From assembly GCA_002633005.1 (NCBI GenBank), contig NMRA01000036.1, positions 68,869-132,868 of the forward strand: 64,000 nt of DNA, in the 5' to 3' direction. The notes under the pieces are model-generated. The model had not been told where the DNA came from. It saw nothing but the letters and a program-made list of their open reading frames with translations, and searched no databases. This document shows, piece after piece, positions 1 to 13,600 of this stretch. The stretch's first letter is position 1. Every line of letters starts with the position of its first letter. The translations under genes and the position numbers were made by a program. The stretch comes from Phoronis australis. Lineage: Eukaryota; Phoronida; Phoronidae.

Positions 1-110
1 TTTTGATCTTTGATTTTTTCGTAAAAGTCATAAATATTTCACATTTTGAAAATAATTCCTGACAGTATTTGGAGATTGGTGCATAAAGGTAGTGTCTAAA
101 ACAATCCAAT
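1..110 (-). repeat. Partial copy of a dispersed AT-rich repeat
   Basis: The segment ending in a phrase like 'cctgacagtatttggaga' followed by 'ttggtgcataaagg' matches the end of the longer repeat copy at 14700-15125, which has 'ttctgacagagtgttggaga' then 'gtggtgcataaagc'. The copy is probably truncated by the window edge. This is a by-eye match over roughly 60 bases. Confidence 0.5.
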
Positions 111-3100
111 CAGCAATTGCTCAGGTAAGATGCTCTAAAGTTAGCGATATCTCGGGATTTTTCTAGGGTTCTACATAACCTTATATCAAAAGTTTTTTTA
201 CTGAAAGCGTAGATTTATTCTCCTTTGAACTGAAATTACAGCAATGATTAAATCCGCAATCTTAGACAATAACTATTGCCAAATTTGTATTTTTTCTTTT
301 TAACAAATTCTAGTAGTAGTCTGAATGTTCTTATTTTTTTCAAAAATATTGCACTATGGTAGCCATGTGAAATAACTTGAAAGTGGTAAAGCGTTAATTT
401 GGTACTTTTTGTTTTTGGAAAAAGAGAGAAACATTCCGTTTTCTCCTTATTGTGTTCTGTGCTGGCTTCAGTAGGTCAAAAATAACATAATTAGTTTTGG
501 TATGCACTCACCTCATCGTCTCTCACCATCTAAATGAAAACACCTTCACTTTTGGTCATGGCAAGTTCTTTTCTTTGTTTCAAAAGCTTATTCTAACTGA
601 TCTAAGGTAGTTTTTTTTCAAAAAAGGTGACATGGCAATTTTAGCACTATCACCTCTTTTAAGAACAGGTCTCCAAAAGCAAGGATAAAATAGATTTGGA
701 GTCACAGTCAGCCGCCCCGGTCAAACGGAGTATAACCAACCCGAAACCCCTCACCTTCATACATTGGTGGCACTGAATCACTGATACTGAAAAAAATCAC
801 TTATCACTGCAGCTCAACAACTCCTCTAATTTTTTTAAAAAGTGTACAGCTAAGAAATACCACATCACCGCATGTTTCTCAAAAAAATAGCACAGACCAG
901 CAATTGTGTTTTTTTGGCCTTGCTGCACTGAAGGTGATTAATCATTGTGGTTTGAATAAGAAAACATTTTGAAATCAATCTTTTGGTTGGTTCTTTGACA
1001 GAATCAGAGATTTGCCTACAGCAACAGGCATGTTTCTCATGAAAAGCGATTACCTCAGTTGCTGATGAAAAGCTGTCTTACAATTATTACATAATTAAAA
1101 AAGAATGCCTTGCATTAGTTCAGGTGCAGTCTTTTTTTCTTGCTCAAGGAATGCAGACTAGTAACTCAAAGCTATTTGTCAGTTTTTAGAATGGTTTCCT
1201 CCAAGAAAAACTAAGGGGAAACCAAGAATGAATTAATTCTTGAAAGAATAAGTTTGTGACAGTCAGGAATTACCATTGACCGTGTACTGCTTTTGTGTGC
1301 AAATTAGTTCCGAATGCATAAGTTTTGTTTTTATAGTAAATTCATCGAAAGCCACTCTTATTACGTTCTTCCTATTAATGTGACTTTAGAAAACCTTCGT
1401 CTCATGGGATCGTAACTTCATCCCCACCCCGTTCCTGCCAGCTCCCTGCGGTGTTCTCTTTGGTGCGACTGTCAAAGCCGCACTGAAACCGAAGTCGTTG
1501 ATTGTTTCCTGCCCAGTCTCCGCCTGATTGGCTCGACTTGAGTACGGTTAATTGCGGACGCGTATTCAAGGAAGCTTGAATACACCAGTGTTGCTATAAT
1601 TATTAGAATCATTTTATTCTTGCCTTGGGTTATTTACCAGAGGGCAGTCAACGGCATGTGAATATTTTTTGTAAACACCCACTAGGAAAGATTGATTATT
1701 GAATGTTTTCACATGGTTAAAAGTGGAATTCTGTGCTAGGGGTGAATAATTCAATTTGCCAAGAAAACGCTACCGTTTATGTATTCATATCCTAGTTTCT
1801 TAATTCTGCTGAAGTCCATTTGTGGTGTCAATATTACATCGAGTAATTGGCTTTTGTTATTAGGAATTGAAAATGATATACGTTAGCAATCTTATGGTTG
1901 CTGATGTGTTCGGTTCATAAGCTATGCACTTATCATAAGCCATGCACTTATATTCTACTTGTTAATTAATGATTAGGGCAATGGGCAATTATGGGATTAG
2001 AAATATTTGGGAAATATTCTAGAAACTGGTCCCTCTGACTTAGTAAATGCCAAGCGTTTTAGCCTTTCCTTGTGCATAAAAATAAAGCGGATTAGACACA
2101 AAAGTTAAGTAGCGAAAACACCAGTAGTTTTGGGGTTAAAACTCAAACTTCCCAACAAAGCACCAGCAAAAGTGACCCCTGCGACTGTTAACATTTCTGG
2201 CGTTTTGCTAAGCAAAAGTGGTAGCACAAACTCTAGCGTTTTAGCCAAATTGTGAAAGTGGTATTCGAGAAGGTTAGTGAAGTCATACATTCCCTAGTGA
2301 TTTAGCTTGTTCTTGAGACTCTATAGACATTCATAGCAGTGTTAGAAGTCATGTCCTGAGAGCATTTAAAAAAGTTTTAGTTTGTTTGATAATTTTGATT
2401 TGTCCGAACTATCTGGATTCGTATGTAGAACGTTCTGATAGTCTGTGGATTGAATGTATTCAAACTTTATGCACCATCCACTTGTAGTTTCTCATGAAGA
2501 GCCAAAGGGCTTTTAAATGAATACCTTTTTGTGAGTTAAAATATACTTATTCAACGTGCACTTAATCGCTTATTCAACGCGTACCTTTAATCAGTATGCG
2601 TACTTTATTTGTGCCAGTGCGGCATACTGAATTATGTCCAGTCTAAGAATAAAGGTTCCCCAAATTCCTAGTGATAAGGGTGAGTAGTAGGTGCCTTAAA
2701 GAGGCCTGGAACATGAAAGCATACTAAATTGTATTATTCAAAGTGGTTCTCTGTCACTAAAACAGAATTCAGCCAGTTCACCTGGTATTTTTAAGTTTGG
2801 TTCGTCAAAAATTTTTAAGTTCTGTTGATGTCAGAGTATTTTTCTTTTAATTTCCAATTTCAAAAAAATGATCTGTTAACTGCTCGTCACTTAGTCGATT
2901 TTTCTCCCACAAGGCAAAGGACATTTCCCTATTTGGTATGGCAAGACATTTCCCTTATATGGAAATGGGAACTTTGACCTTTGATGTAAACAAAGCAATG
3001 GCGTCTTCAAGTACTAGCCAGTCCAATTGAGAATCAATTGAAGTCCTCACTTTTCAAAATTAGCTATAATGGTATCGTAGTATTCAAATGTATTCTAAAA

Positions 3101-4089
3101 TGCACTTACTGGCTTGCCTCGTGCCGTGGTGTTGATCTCAGATTCAGAAAGCAATCACACATAATAATCTGCCGTTAATAACAATCTTTTCAGTCAGCTG
3201 TTTGTGGAATGACTGTGAGCGCATGCGCACATTTTTCACCAGTCCGAAAATAATTAGAAACTCTGTGGTGACTACAGAGTTTTTCTGTAGCGTGTATCTC
3301 AAAAATCGTGAATTTTCCGACTTCTTCTGGAAAATCCCTTCACAGTGCAAAGTAAATAACTCTGTAGTTTGTAGTACTATCTTCAGGAATAGTTTATAAG
3401 ATATTTTTGAGAAGCTTTCTCATTCCATGCCTCTTTAAGAGTCCAGGTTAGGATTAAGGACCACCATAAGGGTTGTCACAATAACTAGCGGAACAACTCT
3501 GATTTATGTCAGTTTCAATGCTGTTTCCAAACTCAAAGAACACCATCCCTAAGCAATATTGATAAATTGAATTTTTATGCAATGATTTGAAACTTACTTG
3601 TTCCTCACAAAGTCAATAACACCTTCATTAAGGTGCTCGTTTTATAGAAATCGACAGCTACTGTCTTCAAAATTCAAACCTTATTCTTCAACGACACGAA
3701 TTATCAGCTCTGCAACTTGAGTAGCTTATTCTGCATATTGAATAAGTTCAGAAAGGTAATCGTTTCTAAGAACCCATTCTGCGTGCTAAACAACTAATTC
3801 AATGGTACACAGAAAGGTGCTTGTTTAAGAAAATTTTGTTGCTCCATAATTTCTAGTTGTCAGAGAAACTGCACTATTAACTGTGTTGATTAACCACTTA
3901 TCTACTAATTTCCTATAATGACAACCCTCATAAAGCTGCTGTGATTAGCCCTAATCATTTCCTATTTCCACAATTGTCTAACGATTATGTCTCGTTTTGC
4001 TAAAAAATAAAAGTAATTGTACATCTTTAAGACATCTAAAAGCTTTGTTGTGATTTGATGCTCTCAGCTACTACTCAAGATGCGAGGAG

Positions 4090-4328
4090 GCAGTGTGGCC
4101 TAGTGTGAGGGGTGTCCGTTTTCTTTACTCGAGGTTGTGGGTTCGAGTCCTGCTGGGTCACACTGCTCGACCCTTGAGTCAGGTTTCTAGCTACTCAGCT
4201 CAGTTTTATCATATATTAATAAAGTATAAAAATGGTTCCAGATGATCAGTGCAATGGGCCCACATGCGCTGTCTGCACACGTCTGATACAACGTGTATCG
4301 GACCCCCTCCAATTGTTTTTTTTTTTCT
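4090..4328 (+). mobile_element. tRNA-derived SINE
   Basis: The head resembles a tRNA gene with RNA polymerase III promoter boxes. A box-A-like GTGGCCTAGTGTGAGG starts near 4094, and a near-perfect box B GGTTCGAGTCC lies at 4140-4150. The head ends near 4166 and is followed by an unrelated body and a run of about ten T at the 3' end, near 4318-4327. That order (tRNA-like head, body, simple tail) is the layout of a SINE. It sits in the region upstream of the first recognised KATNIP exon. I did not find a second full copy in the window. Confidence 0.6.
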
Positions 4329-7300
4329 AGTTAAGATTCACCCATATGAAATTTTAGCATTTAATAAGATAGCAAACTGATGTGATGGAACAATAAACTG
4401 AAACTTAAGATTTGTATTGCATCTGAAAAGGTCTTTCTCACTGCCTCCAAAGCTGCAGTAACTGAAGCTTACTGGGAACACTCAACTTTGAAGTTAACAG
4501 CGCTAGTAAACTCCAAAGTTAAGAGGTGGATTTAACAGCAAACCGTCGACACTGCGGTATAATGAGAGCATTAACTTGGATGCCATCAAAATTATCACCA
4601 GGTGTCACTGTGTTCATTCGGAAACAGCGGGTGGTAACCGGGTAATATTTGTTAATATTTTGTTACAATATTTGTTATTTTGGCAGTATAAGCATTGTTT
4701 TGATTTGCCCACATGCTTGCTAGATTCTTTCATAAGAAATGATAAATAAATCACTGAACGTTTTGTGTGTTCTGGAGTTCCCACCAAACGTCACACCGCC
4801 TATACGCAGACCTATAACTCCGAAGTTAATGTGAAAACTCACGCTAACTTTGTGGTTAACCACGGTTAACAGCAATGCTTCAATAGTAGTAGTTAACTGT
4901 ATGAGAAACTGTTTTCAAGTTTAGACACTGGGCTACTAAATGAATGTAACATAAATCGTAAAGACATACCTTTGTTCGAAATTAGGTATTAAATTGATAT
5001 TCTATTTTGCAAGTGAAATACCCATTTCAATACTGAGGCTAAAGTTGCTAAAAATTTCCCTATATTTATACCAAAATATTAAAGGGGCCCATATTGATGA
5101 CACGCACACCCCTGCAGTCTGAAGAACACCTGAGGTATTGTACTTTAAATGATCTCTGTGTATATTTTCGTTGGAGTTTATTCGCCATGTAAAGCATAGC
5201 TGGACAGCAAGAGAGAGCATGTGCCATGGTGCTTGAGGTATTTAGGTTGGTCATGCTGAGATGTTTTTGTAAACTGACAGAGTTCAAGACCTCAGGTACT
5301 AATGTCTTGGCTTGATACTTTAAATATTTATAGTCCAAGCTCTGGTTACCATCTCCCTTTATGTCATAGGATGAAGAAAATTTAGTTTATCTGTGTTATC
5401 GTAGGTTATAGAGACCATTCCTTGATGAGGTGGTTTCATGAATTGTGAATTTTTATTGGCAAACAATTCATTAGAATAGTTTTTTTAAGGCCCGGATCCA
5501 CCTTGAATGCCATCTACGGTCACATTTTGATCGGTGGCAATGTTAAATTTTTACAAAAAATGCCTTCGCTATACCGTTTCAAAGGCCTTGGTGATGGCCT
5601 GGTTATTAATTTCAGTAACGTTCTTCTTGTAAGTTCATTTTAGTCGCTCCAGGATCCATTAGGAGCACACCTGTCTTCAGCAGGCATTGCTTAGTGTGAC
5701 AAACACAACAGTATTATTTCACTGTTGTCATAGCAAAAAACACCCTGAACGAAAAAAAGTGCTGATATATTGCATATACAACGATCACTCATGGCAGTAT
5801 CTGTTTAACTCATCTTCATCTGATTCTGATGTCTCTATCTGATTAGCCAAGTCGGCAGAAGAATGAACTATGATTGCCTAGCAAAGCTGATTTGGTATGC
5901 TGCACACATTTTTCAGGAGTCGTCTGAATATCTGTAGAATGTAGGCTGTTATTAGGTTCCAAAATACATTTCTGTCAAAAAAATTTTCGTTCTGGCATAT
6001 TTCATTCTGTACTCAAAGTGCCAAAACAGTTGGTGAAAATTAGTAGCGTTTCCATGCATTTAAGACTCCCAGAAATTTTGCAGGAATCTTTTTGCCTGAA
6101 TAATTTCTAACTGATCTGTTGTGCCCTCAAAGAGTTGATGACCCCAACAAATTCTATAGCCCCCTATGGGCATCGGTGAGCCTCACATCAGTAATAAATG
6201 TCAGAGCCCAAGGCTGTCATACTGCCATTGGTCAAGAACAGTGTGGCTCGGGAATTTTAATTGAGTAAACAAAGGTCACCTAGTAAATTCGCCTGAAAAA
6301 ATACTGGGATTATTTCAGGCACTTTTCTCATGGGAACACAACCGAAAGTCAAATTGTTTTGTAAGTATGCTGGAAGCAAATTAAATTATAGGGAGGGTGG
6401 TGTTTGTTAGCTGCTGCATATATGAGCAAAATTAAGAATGCTCACAGTTGAACCATGCTGAGAGCACTATCTCAGTAGTGCTCATTTGAGCTCCAACTGT
6501 TTTGATTTCGGACTCATCTCACATTGCATTTTGACATGTATCTACACAGTTTGTTTTCCACTTCTGTCACCTGTTTGGGAAGGTGAACTGTTGCCTTGGA
6601 AGTGGCTTAAAGTAATAAACCGAAACGTCGGATCAACATGTCTTTATTTACGTACACGCTCATCTTAAAATTTTTGCTTCTGTTTTGGCCTAAAACGAGT
6701 GTGATGTGATGAGCAGAATTGCTCCAGTGGCCTTTCCAAACTCCAGTCTTTGTCCAAAATTAAGTTTAGTTTTAATTTCAGTGTTCACATATCACACTGT
6801 ACTAATTTTGTACAATTCCCTTATCAACTACAAATTATTTACAATCAATTATCTTTAATAATTCCTTAGTACTACAATAGCAATTATCCAATTTAGGACT
6901 GTGAAATATTTGGTTCTCACGGTCAGAAATATTTAATATTGGCTGTCTCAAATTCAAGAATTACAATCACAAACACAAATGATCATTCACTTCATTGTTA
7001 GCCACTATGGGGACGCGAAAAAACGTGTCCGCGGATATTTTGGATGATTTGATGAACTGCCAAGTTTATTTTCAGACTTGGTTGATATATGATGCAGTGT
7101 CCAATATTTGAGAATTATGAACTCCAAAATTTTCCCATGTCCCAGTCTTCAGAGTCAAGAAAATTCAATTTTGACTTAAATTTCACTGTCCCAAATGTTA
7201 GTGACCGTCCAAATGTTAGCAACTGTGCCAAACTGGAGAATTTTTACAATAGTGTGGTTTTATAAATTATTTTTATGTGTTCATTATCCCATTTTGCTAT

Positions 7301-7673
7301 TAATCGAAGACTTGAAAATTAAGAAACTCATATTTGTTGAAGTTCTTTGCCTTATTCTGTGCTAAATGTACAGAGAAGAGATAAAAAATACAAATGTTAG
7401 CACAACCAGCATATTTGCTCGATATCATCTGTCGCAAAATGTTTTGAAGTCCATACCTGATACAATACTGCTTTTGTTGTATAATCCTAGTCTCTCTGCC
7501 TGTGGTTCCTTATGAAGCACTTAATCTGTTGATAGATCATTACCTTGCATCCATCCATATATATACACACATGCTGACACGCATTTTTCCCACCTGACTT
7601 TATACCCAGAGCTCAGCTCACCTCTGACCTTTTCCCTTCGACCTACAGCCCTGTGTGTTTCTTTTTGTTGCAG

Positions 7674-10600
7674 GCCAAGACTGTGCATGTGAGCCTGGAT
7701 GGTCACACTGTTTCCCCACTAGAGGGCTTCCTAGTCAGGAAGGGTCCTGGAAACTGTTTCTTTGACTTTGCCCAGGAGATACCATTCTTCCAAGAGAATG
7801 TCAGAGCACCTGCGCTAGAGGGCAAACTTGAGGTGAACAGGTGAGGAATCTGCCAAGGGTACTGTGGCGTGGTCAAGGCTATTATTGATTTTGCCTGTGG
7901 CAGACGTCACTGTCTGTTTTTGTGCACTTTTGCTGATGTAGCATGTATGAGTGAGGAAACCATTTTAAAACCTTTTTTATTTTTGAAGGAATGCATTTAA
8001 ATTATTATTATCCACGAAAACTATTTCTATTGTGTGCTCAGTTGAGTGCATTTTTGTGGTAATTTCAAAATGTATTAGATTGTGTTTTTGTACACTAGTC
8101 CTTAGTTTTGCAGTTTGTTGTCATTGTAATGTTATGAATAACTTGGTCTTTTCTGCTAATGACAATTGAACCTCTGGATGTTATGAGGGAATTTAATTTG
8201 GAATCAATTTAGAATTCCAGAACAACAAAATTTTAGAGCTTCAATCATCACTGTGTAAACGCTCTTTTGAAATTATATTACTGCAGTAGTGACTCGCTGA
8301 AAAGCCTAAAATGGCCATGTAATGGAGACTTTTGTATATCGCTTTTTAAAAAGCCCTTCCAACACGATTTGCCAAGCCCCTGTCCATTAAACATGTTTTG
8401 ATGTTTATTTATTTTTAGGTTTAGCCCAGCAAATCCCGTAGCCGTCAGGGCAGAAACTCCCAGTCAAGAATACGAGGCAGTCCAAATGCCTTGCGGGTGT
8501 ATCCTTAAGAGAAAATATTCAGTTGTGAATAAAATAGTTGCGGTGGGGTCTGTTGCAGAAGCCTTGTGGGGAAAACTGTTTCAATTTAGAAAACTATAAG
8601 GTAGACGCAAAATTTTGTTTTGTCAAAATTTCTCAACAGATGAGAGTTAAGTTTATGTAGAAGCTCACTTACTGGTCTGCGCATATAGCCAAATATGTAT
8701 AAAACTCAGAAAAAGCATATATTTTCTGAAAGTAGAAATCCCGCAGAATTGGATTTTTGACTTTTGCCAATCTGCCATGAACATGTTTTTTAGTAAAATT
8801 TAGGAAAAAAGATACTAAGGTACACTGTTAGCAAAAGAACTGTATCAAAAAACGAGGGGCTATCAAAATAGCACTTATGATTTTTATGAAAAAAGTTGTG
8901 TCAAGTTTAAAACGAGACTATATTTAGGAAACTATAACACCTTTTCTGAGATTTTATCTCGAACATTTATGTCGTACAAAATTCGCTCATATTATTGATG
9001 TTGTTGTTTTCCTGTTAATGTACCTTTTGTTATGCGCCCACATATTTATATGTGGACGCATTATTTTTAAAAGGCATGGTCACGTGACCTAATGAATAAC
9101 AGATTGGCATGAAGTCAAAAGTAAAATTCTACTTTGAGAAACTGTATACTTTTGCTGAGTTAAATTGTACAGATTTGTAGATATTTATTTAACTACATGT
9201 ACAGTCTTGTCAATAACAACTTTTATTACCTTATTAAAAATTAGCCATTTTTTCAATATTTCACATATTATGTCTAGCACAATACCTTATCTTCATTCTC
9301 GGGGAACTTCAAATATGAAATATATACTGTGCAGCAAGAAAAAAGAGATTCAGCAGAACCACCTTGGATCACACAATCGCATGGAAATTTGTTTACTACT
9401 TATCTGAGGTCAAAGGTTACAGGGCTGTCACTCCAAGCCAAATCTCCCGCCAGGCGCAGAGCAGCTTCGTATGTACCCTCAGTCCTTTCATACACTGAGT
9501 CGCCACAATATTGCATCAATAACATGTACATATGATAGCAAGATGCCGGAGAACACAAAGACAAAATGCTGCTTTGATCCTGAGAGAGTTGTGTGCCTGC
9601 ATGCATTATATCCATTGAGAACGAATGCTACAAGTTGCCTCACGCTTCTTTGACTGTGTTCTCGATCACAGCAAGTTGTGAAAAGAGATTATCCTCACCC
9701 AAATTCCTTAATTTGGGTAATTTGACATTTCGCAGTTTCAATCTCATGCTCACGACATGCTTTAACCATCGACCCAATTTCTGCAATCCATTTCGAATTT
9801 GGTTTTCAGGTCAGTCTCCCAGCATGTGGTTTGTCTAACAATTAACTGTTGACCTACTTTAAAGTGGACCTTAATGTACCACCTTGACCCACTGGATGCA
9901 TTGGCTCCCCCTGTGGTCTAGTTTGACTCAATACATTGGAAATCGACTAGGTTTGAATTTAACGTTTCTGTGATAATTATGTTAATTACGCACTGCAAAT
10001 TCAGACGACACTGCACGTGAATGTTGAAATAATGAATGCGGCTAAGAGGTGTTTAGGTTACATTGACCGAAAACTAGTTTTCACCGAATAATTAACCAAA
10101 GACCTTGAGACTTTTACCTCACGATTTAATTGGCATTTTCTCAGCTTTGGCAAATCGAGTTCTCGAAAAGGACTCGGTGGATTTTGGTAAAACTTTCCAA
10201 AATTGATATTTATTCATTAATCTCCAAAACACTGTTAAGATTTTTGATATAAAGGCCTAGTTTTTGCATAATGTAACAAAGATGAATATGACTGCTATTT
10301 TTTACAAAAATTCCTTACCTTTTGCTAGTTGATTTGTCATTAAAGCCAAATGAAAAGACTATTGAAAATTCTTAACAGCGTTTTTGAGGTAACTGGTGAA
10401 GTTTTCATTTAAAAAAGGTTTCATTAAAATCGATCGAGGGGTTATTTTGCCATGAATGAATTTTTCTTAAAAATGAACTTTTGACTTAAAAAAGGTGTTA
10501 ACGTAATAACAATAATGGTACCTGAATATAAAACATATTTTTATATTCCCTGGTCGTTTTTCTTTCAGAAAATTTATACTTTTAGCAGTTGACAAAGCTT

Positions 10601-13600
10601 AGTTTTTTTGATATACGAGTTAGAATGGAGGCCACTAAATAAGGTTTGAGATAAATTTTAATTAACAAAGTTGTTGCTGTGGCCATGTCCAGTGTAGCTT
10701 GCAGGTGGCTTGTGAAGAGCCAAGTATTCATAAAAGCTAGCCAGATCTTGCATTCAATCTTGTGTGGTCTTGCCATTCTTGGTTTAGTAAACGCACACCC
10801 TGTATTTGTACAGTTCTGTTGCCCTTGTGCTGGTAATAGTTGGATGTTATGTGCCCCAATTTTGAGAACCGGTTTTCTCCACTGAGTAATGGGCATCAAA
10901 CTGGTACTTAAAATGTAGGTACGATCCGGTTGATGGAAATTCTAAGTAACAGAATTGATGACGTAGGTTCTAAGCCCACCTAACATTAACCTTGTATTTT
11001 AGTTTGGGTTTGTTTGTCTTGTCTTTGAGTATGGCATTTTTTCTTCCACTTTGGATCAAGTTGAAGGCGTTAGCCTAAACAAGAATAGTTTACAGGAATT
11101 TTTTTGGCGGGACAGGTCAACTGGAACTGCACTGAAGTTAGTTTGTTTGGACACCGGTTTCTCGTTTTTTCATGCTCCATTGAAGGTGGAATGTTATATT
11201 TTTGAAAACTAGTTGGTGTGGCTGTAGTGATAATAGCCACAAATGATCTGTTTACAAGGTCTGTGTTCCATCAGTATGATGTTAAGATAGCAACTATGGC
11301 GTTATATTTTTTAAAATGTCTACTGACACATAGGTCTATTTATGGACAATGATTTTTTAAGTTTCTAAAGAATTTCTATGGTTTGAATTTATTGAACTAG
11401 AGTAACATGATGCCCAGGTAACAACTGCTACATTCAGAAAATTTGCATGTGGTGACACATAGCTCTTTTTATAGAGAAACTATTAAATTTTTTAAGATAT
11501 AGTGAGATAGAGAAACAAAATGTGCATAGTGTCACGTGCAGATCTTGTTAGTCTGTGTACTTTCAACTGGTGTGCACAAATGTTTTGGTAAACCATTGCT
11601 ATAATAAATTCAAGTGCCCTGAGCCAACATTTTTGAGACTCTCGCTGACTTCAAATTAATTTGCTATATTTTTATTTTGAGAGTGCTTGTGCAGCATAAT
11701 GGATACTAAAATGCATGTCATTCTGCATGGTATTTTCTGTCTTTCTAATCATCCTGTATTTGATCCAATGATTGTTTGTAAATACAAAACAGAGATATGG
11801 TAAGGTAAGTTAAGTGTGGCATGATATTAACAGAGTAAGTAGTAAGTAAAGCCAAATGAAAGGTAACCACTAATGACCAGTGCATCACAGTGCTGACTGG
11901 ACATTGGTCAACTGGCCCACAGTAGGTGCCCTTGTCCATTTTCACTGCTGCTCTTTATTGAAGGCTGTTTGTGAAAACATTTGACCATGTACCTATCTTT
12001 CTCTCTCTTCCCAGTTGTTGTGTGTTTAACCTTTCTTTCACATGCTCATTTTGTAAACTGTTAGCGTTTAAATACCATTTTAAATGCCATATTTCTGTTA
12101 CTAATTTACTCATTAATTCTATTTGCTCTTCTTATGTTGCTATGCTGATACGAAGTACTTCCCATTTGATGCCAATGTTTAAGTTGCAGATAAATCTGGC
12201 TGCAAAAAAAGTTGTACACTGGTTTTCAACAACGCCATCATGTTTTTGCTTGTTGCGTTATCTCAACTAATCTCGAACATGGTTTCGAATGCTATTCAAC
12301 ATCTTGAGTTGCCTGGTACAGTAAGATTGATTATGCAACCCTGCCAATTGAGTTTTTTACCGGCAGGGAAACCTGATACATAACCTGTTAGCTAGAAATT
12401 TAGGTATTTCATCTCCTGCGAGCGAGCGATTTCCCACAATCCATTGCACACCTTCCTCTGTCTCTAAATTTCAGTGGCGTATGTAAATGGGCCATTCTTG
12501 AAATCTATGAAATGAGGCTTGAACAGCATAGCATGGATCTCATCTGGCTAGACCAGCCACTCAAGTTGAGTTGCTGTACCTTGAACAGCATAGCATGGAT
12601 CTCATCTGGCTAGACCAGCCACTCAAGTTGAGTTGCTGTACCTAACTAAGGAATTTTTGTTCCATTTAATGTATCTGTGATCCCGAATAAGTTATCAGGT
12701 TTTAATCTGATAGCTTATTTGAGTCTTAGAAGATTGTAATCAGTTCGTGCTGGTAGTCAGTTATTGAAACGCAGGGACAGTTGCGCAGGACTACGTTCTC
12801 GAGATCATTGAGTTGCCATGGTTTGTAGCATAGAGCTTGAACACACCTCTAAAAATTAGCAACCAATGTTTAATCACATTTAATCATCTACAAACACCAT
12901 TACCTTACAGTGCAGTTAGTGATAGTCTTCCCTCTTCCAGTTCTTATCACAAATAGATTGAAAAACTCCCAAAACCTTGTCCAGAGATGATATTTTAACT
13001 ACAATATAGTGAATTATACATTGGAAATTTGTTTTGGAACGACTTAGTTTCACTTTGTGCTAGTGATTAGAATGTAAACAATCTTGTGCTGTTCAATACA
13101 TTGTAGCAGGGAGAAATTATTTGTTAACTGCGCATTAAGAATGGTCTATTATGTGCCCAGGTTTTGTTGTAATTAGCTTGGAAAAATATCAGATGTTCAA
13201 CTCATTAAGGGGTTTATCTGCAACCGGTACCTCACCAGTGATGGACCACGATGCTCTATAGGCCTAATGTGCATTACAAAAACCTATGTGGTTTCAACTC
13301 TGGGCAACAACAGTTTCTTAATCAAGGCTAAATCCAGATATCACTCTAGTCCATTGTTAAGCATTTGCATGCACTTTTGTTGAGCATCGCAACTCGCGGG
13401 CCATTTATCCACCACGGTTCCAAAAGTTACTACAACCATTCATCAAGCAGTACCAACTAAAATCTAGCGCATTTATTTTGGCTCAATTCTTATCGTGTTT
13501 CTTCGGATTAAAATGATTCTAACCTAACTTTTTATGTCAAATAATTCAATTTCAGAAACCAAACAGTTCAAAAAGTCACTAGGTTTAGTCTGTCAGTTTA

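Larger units (their letters stand above)
1..7673. other. No recognisable exon; upstream KATNIP intron or 5' flank
   Basis: I see no supported coding exon on either strand here. The open frames are short and lack the splice-bounded, family-like look of the exons further right. The region holds a repeat fragment at 1-110, a tRNA-headed SINE at 4090-4328 and a short inverted repeat near 3259-3283. A somewhat GC-richer stretch lies at about 1415-1560. A 61-codon hydrophobic open frame lies on the minus strand at 2105-2290. KATNIP is a large protein, so upstream exons must lie to the left or be too divergent to recognise by eye. Confidence 0.5.

Noticed and set aside
10582-10899. A 105-codon minus-strand open frame
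   Set aside because: It overlaps a segment that recurs at 18740-18800, has no family features and lies in a KATNIP intron.
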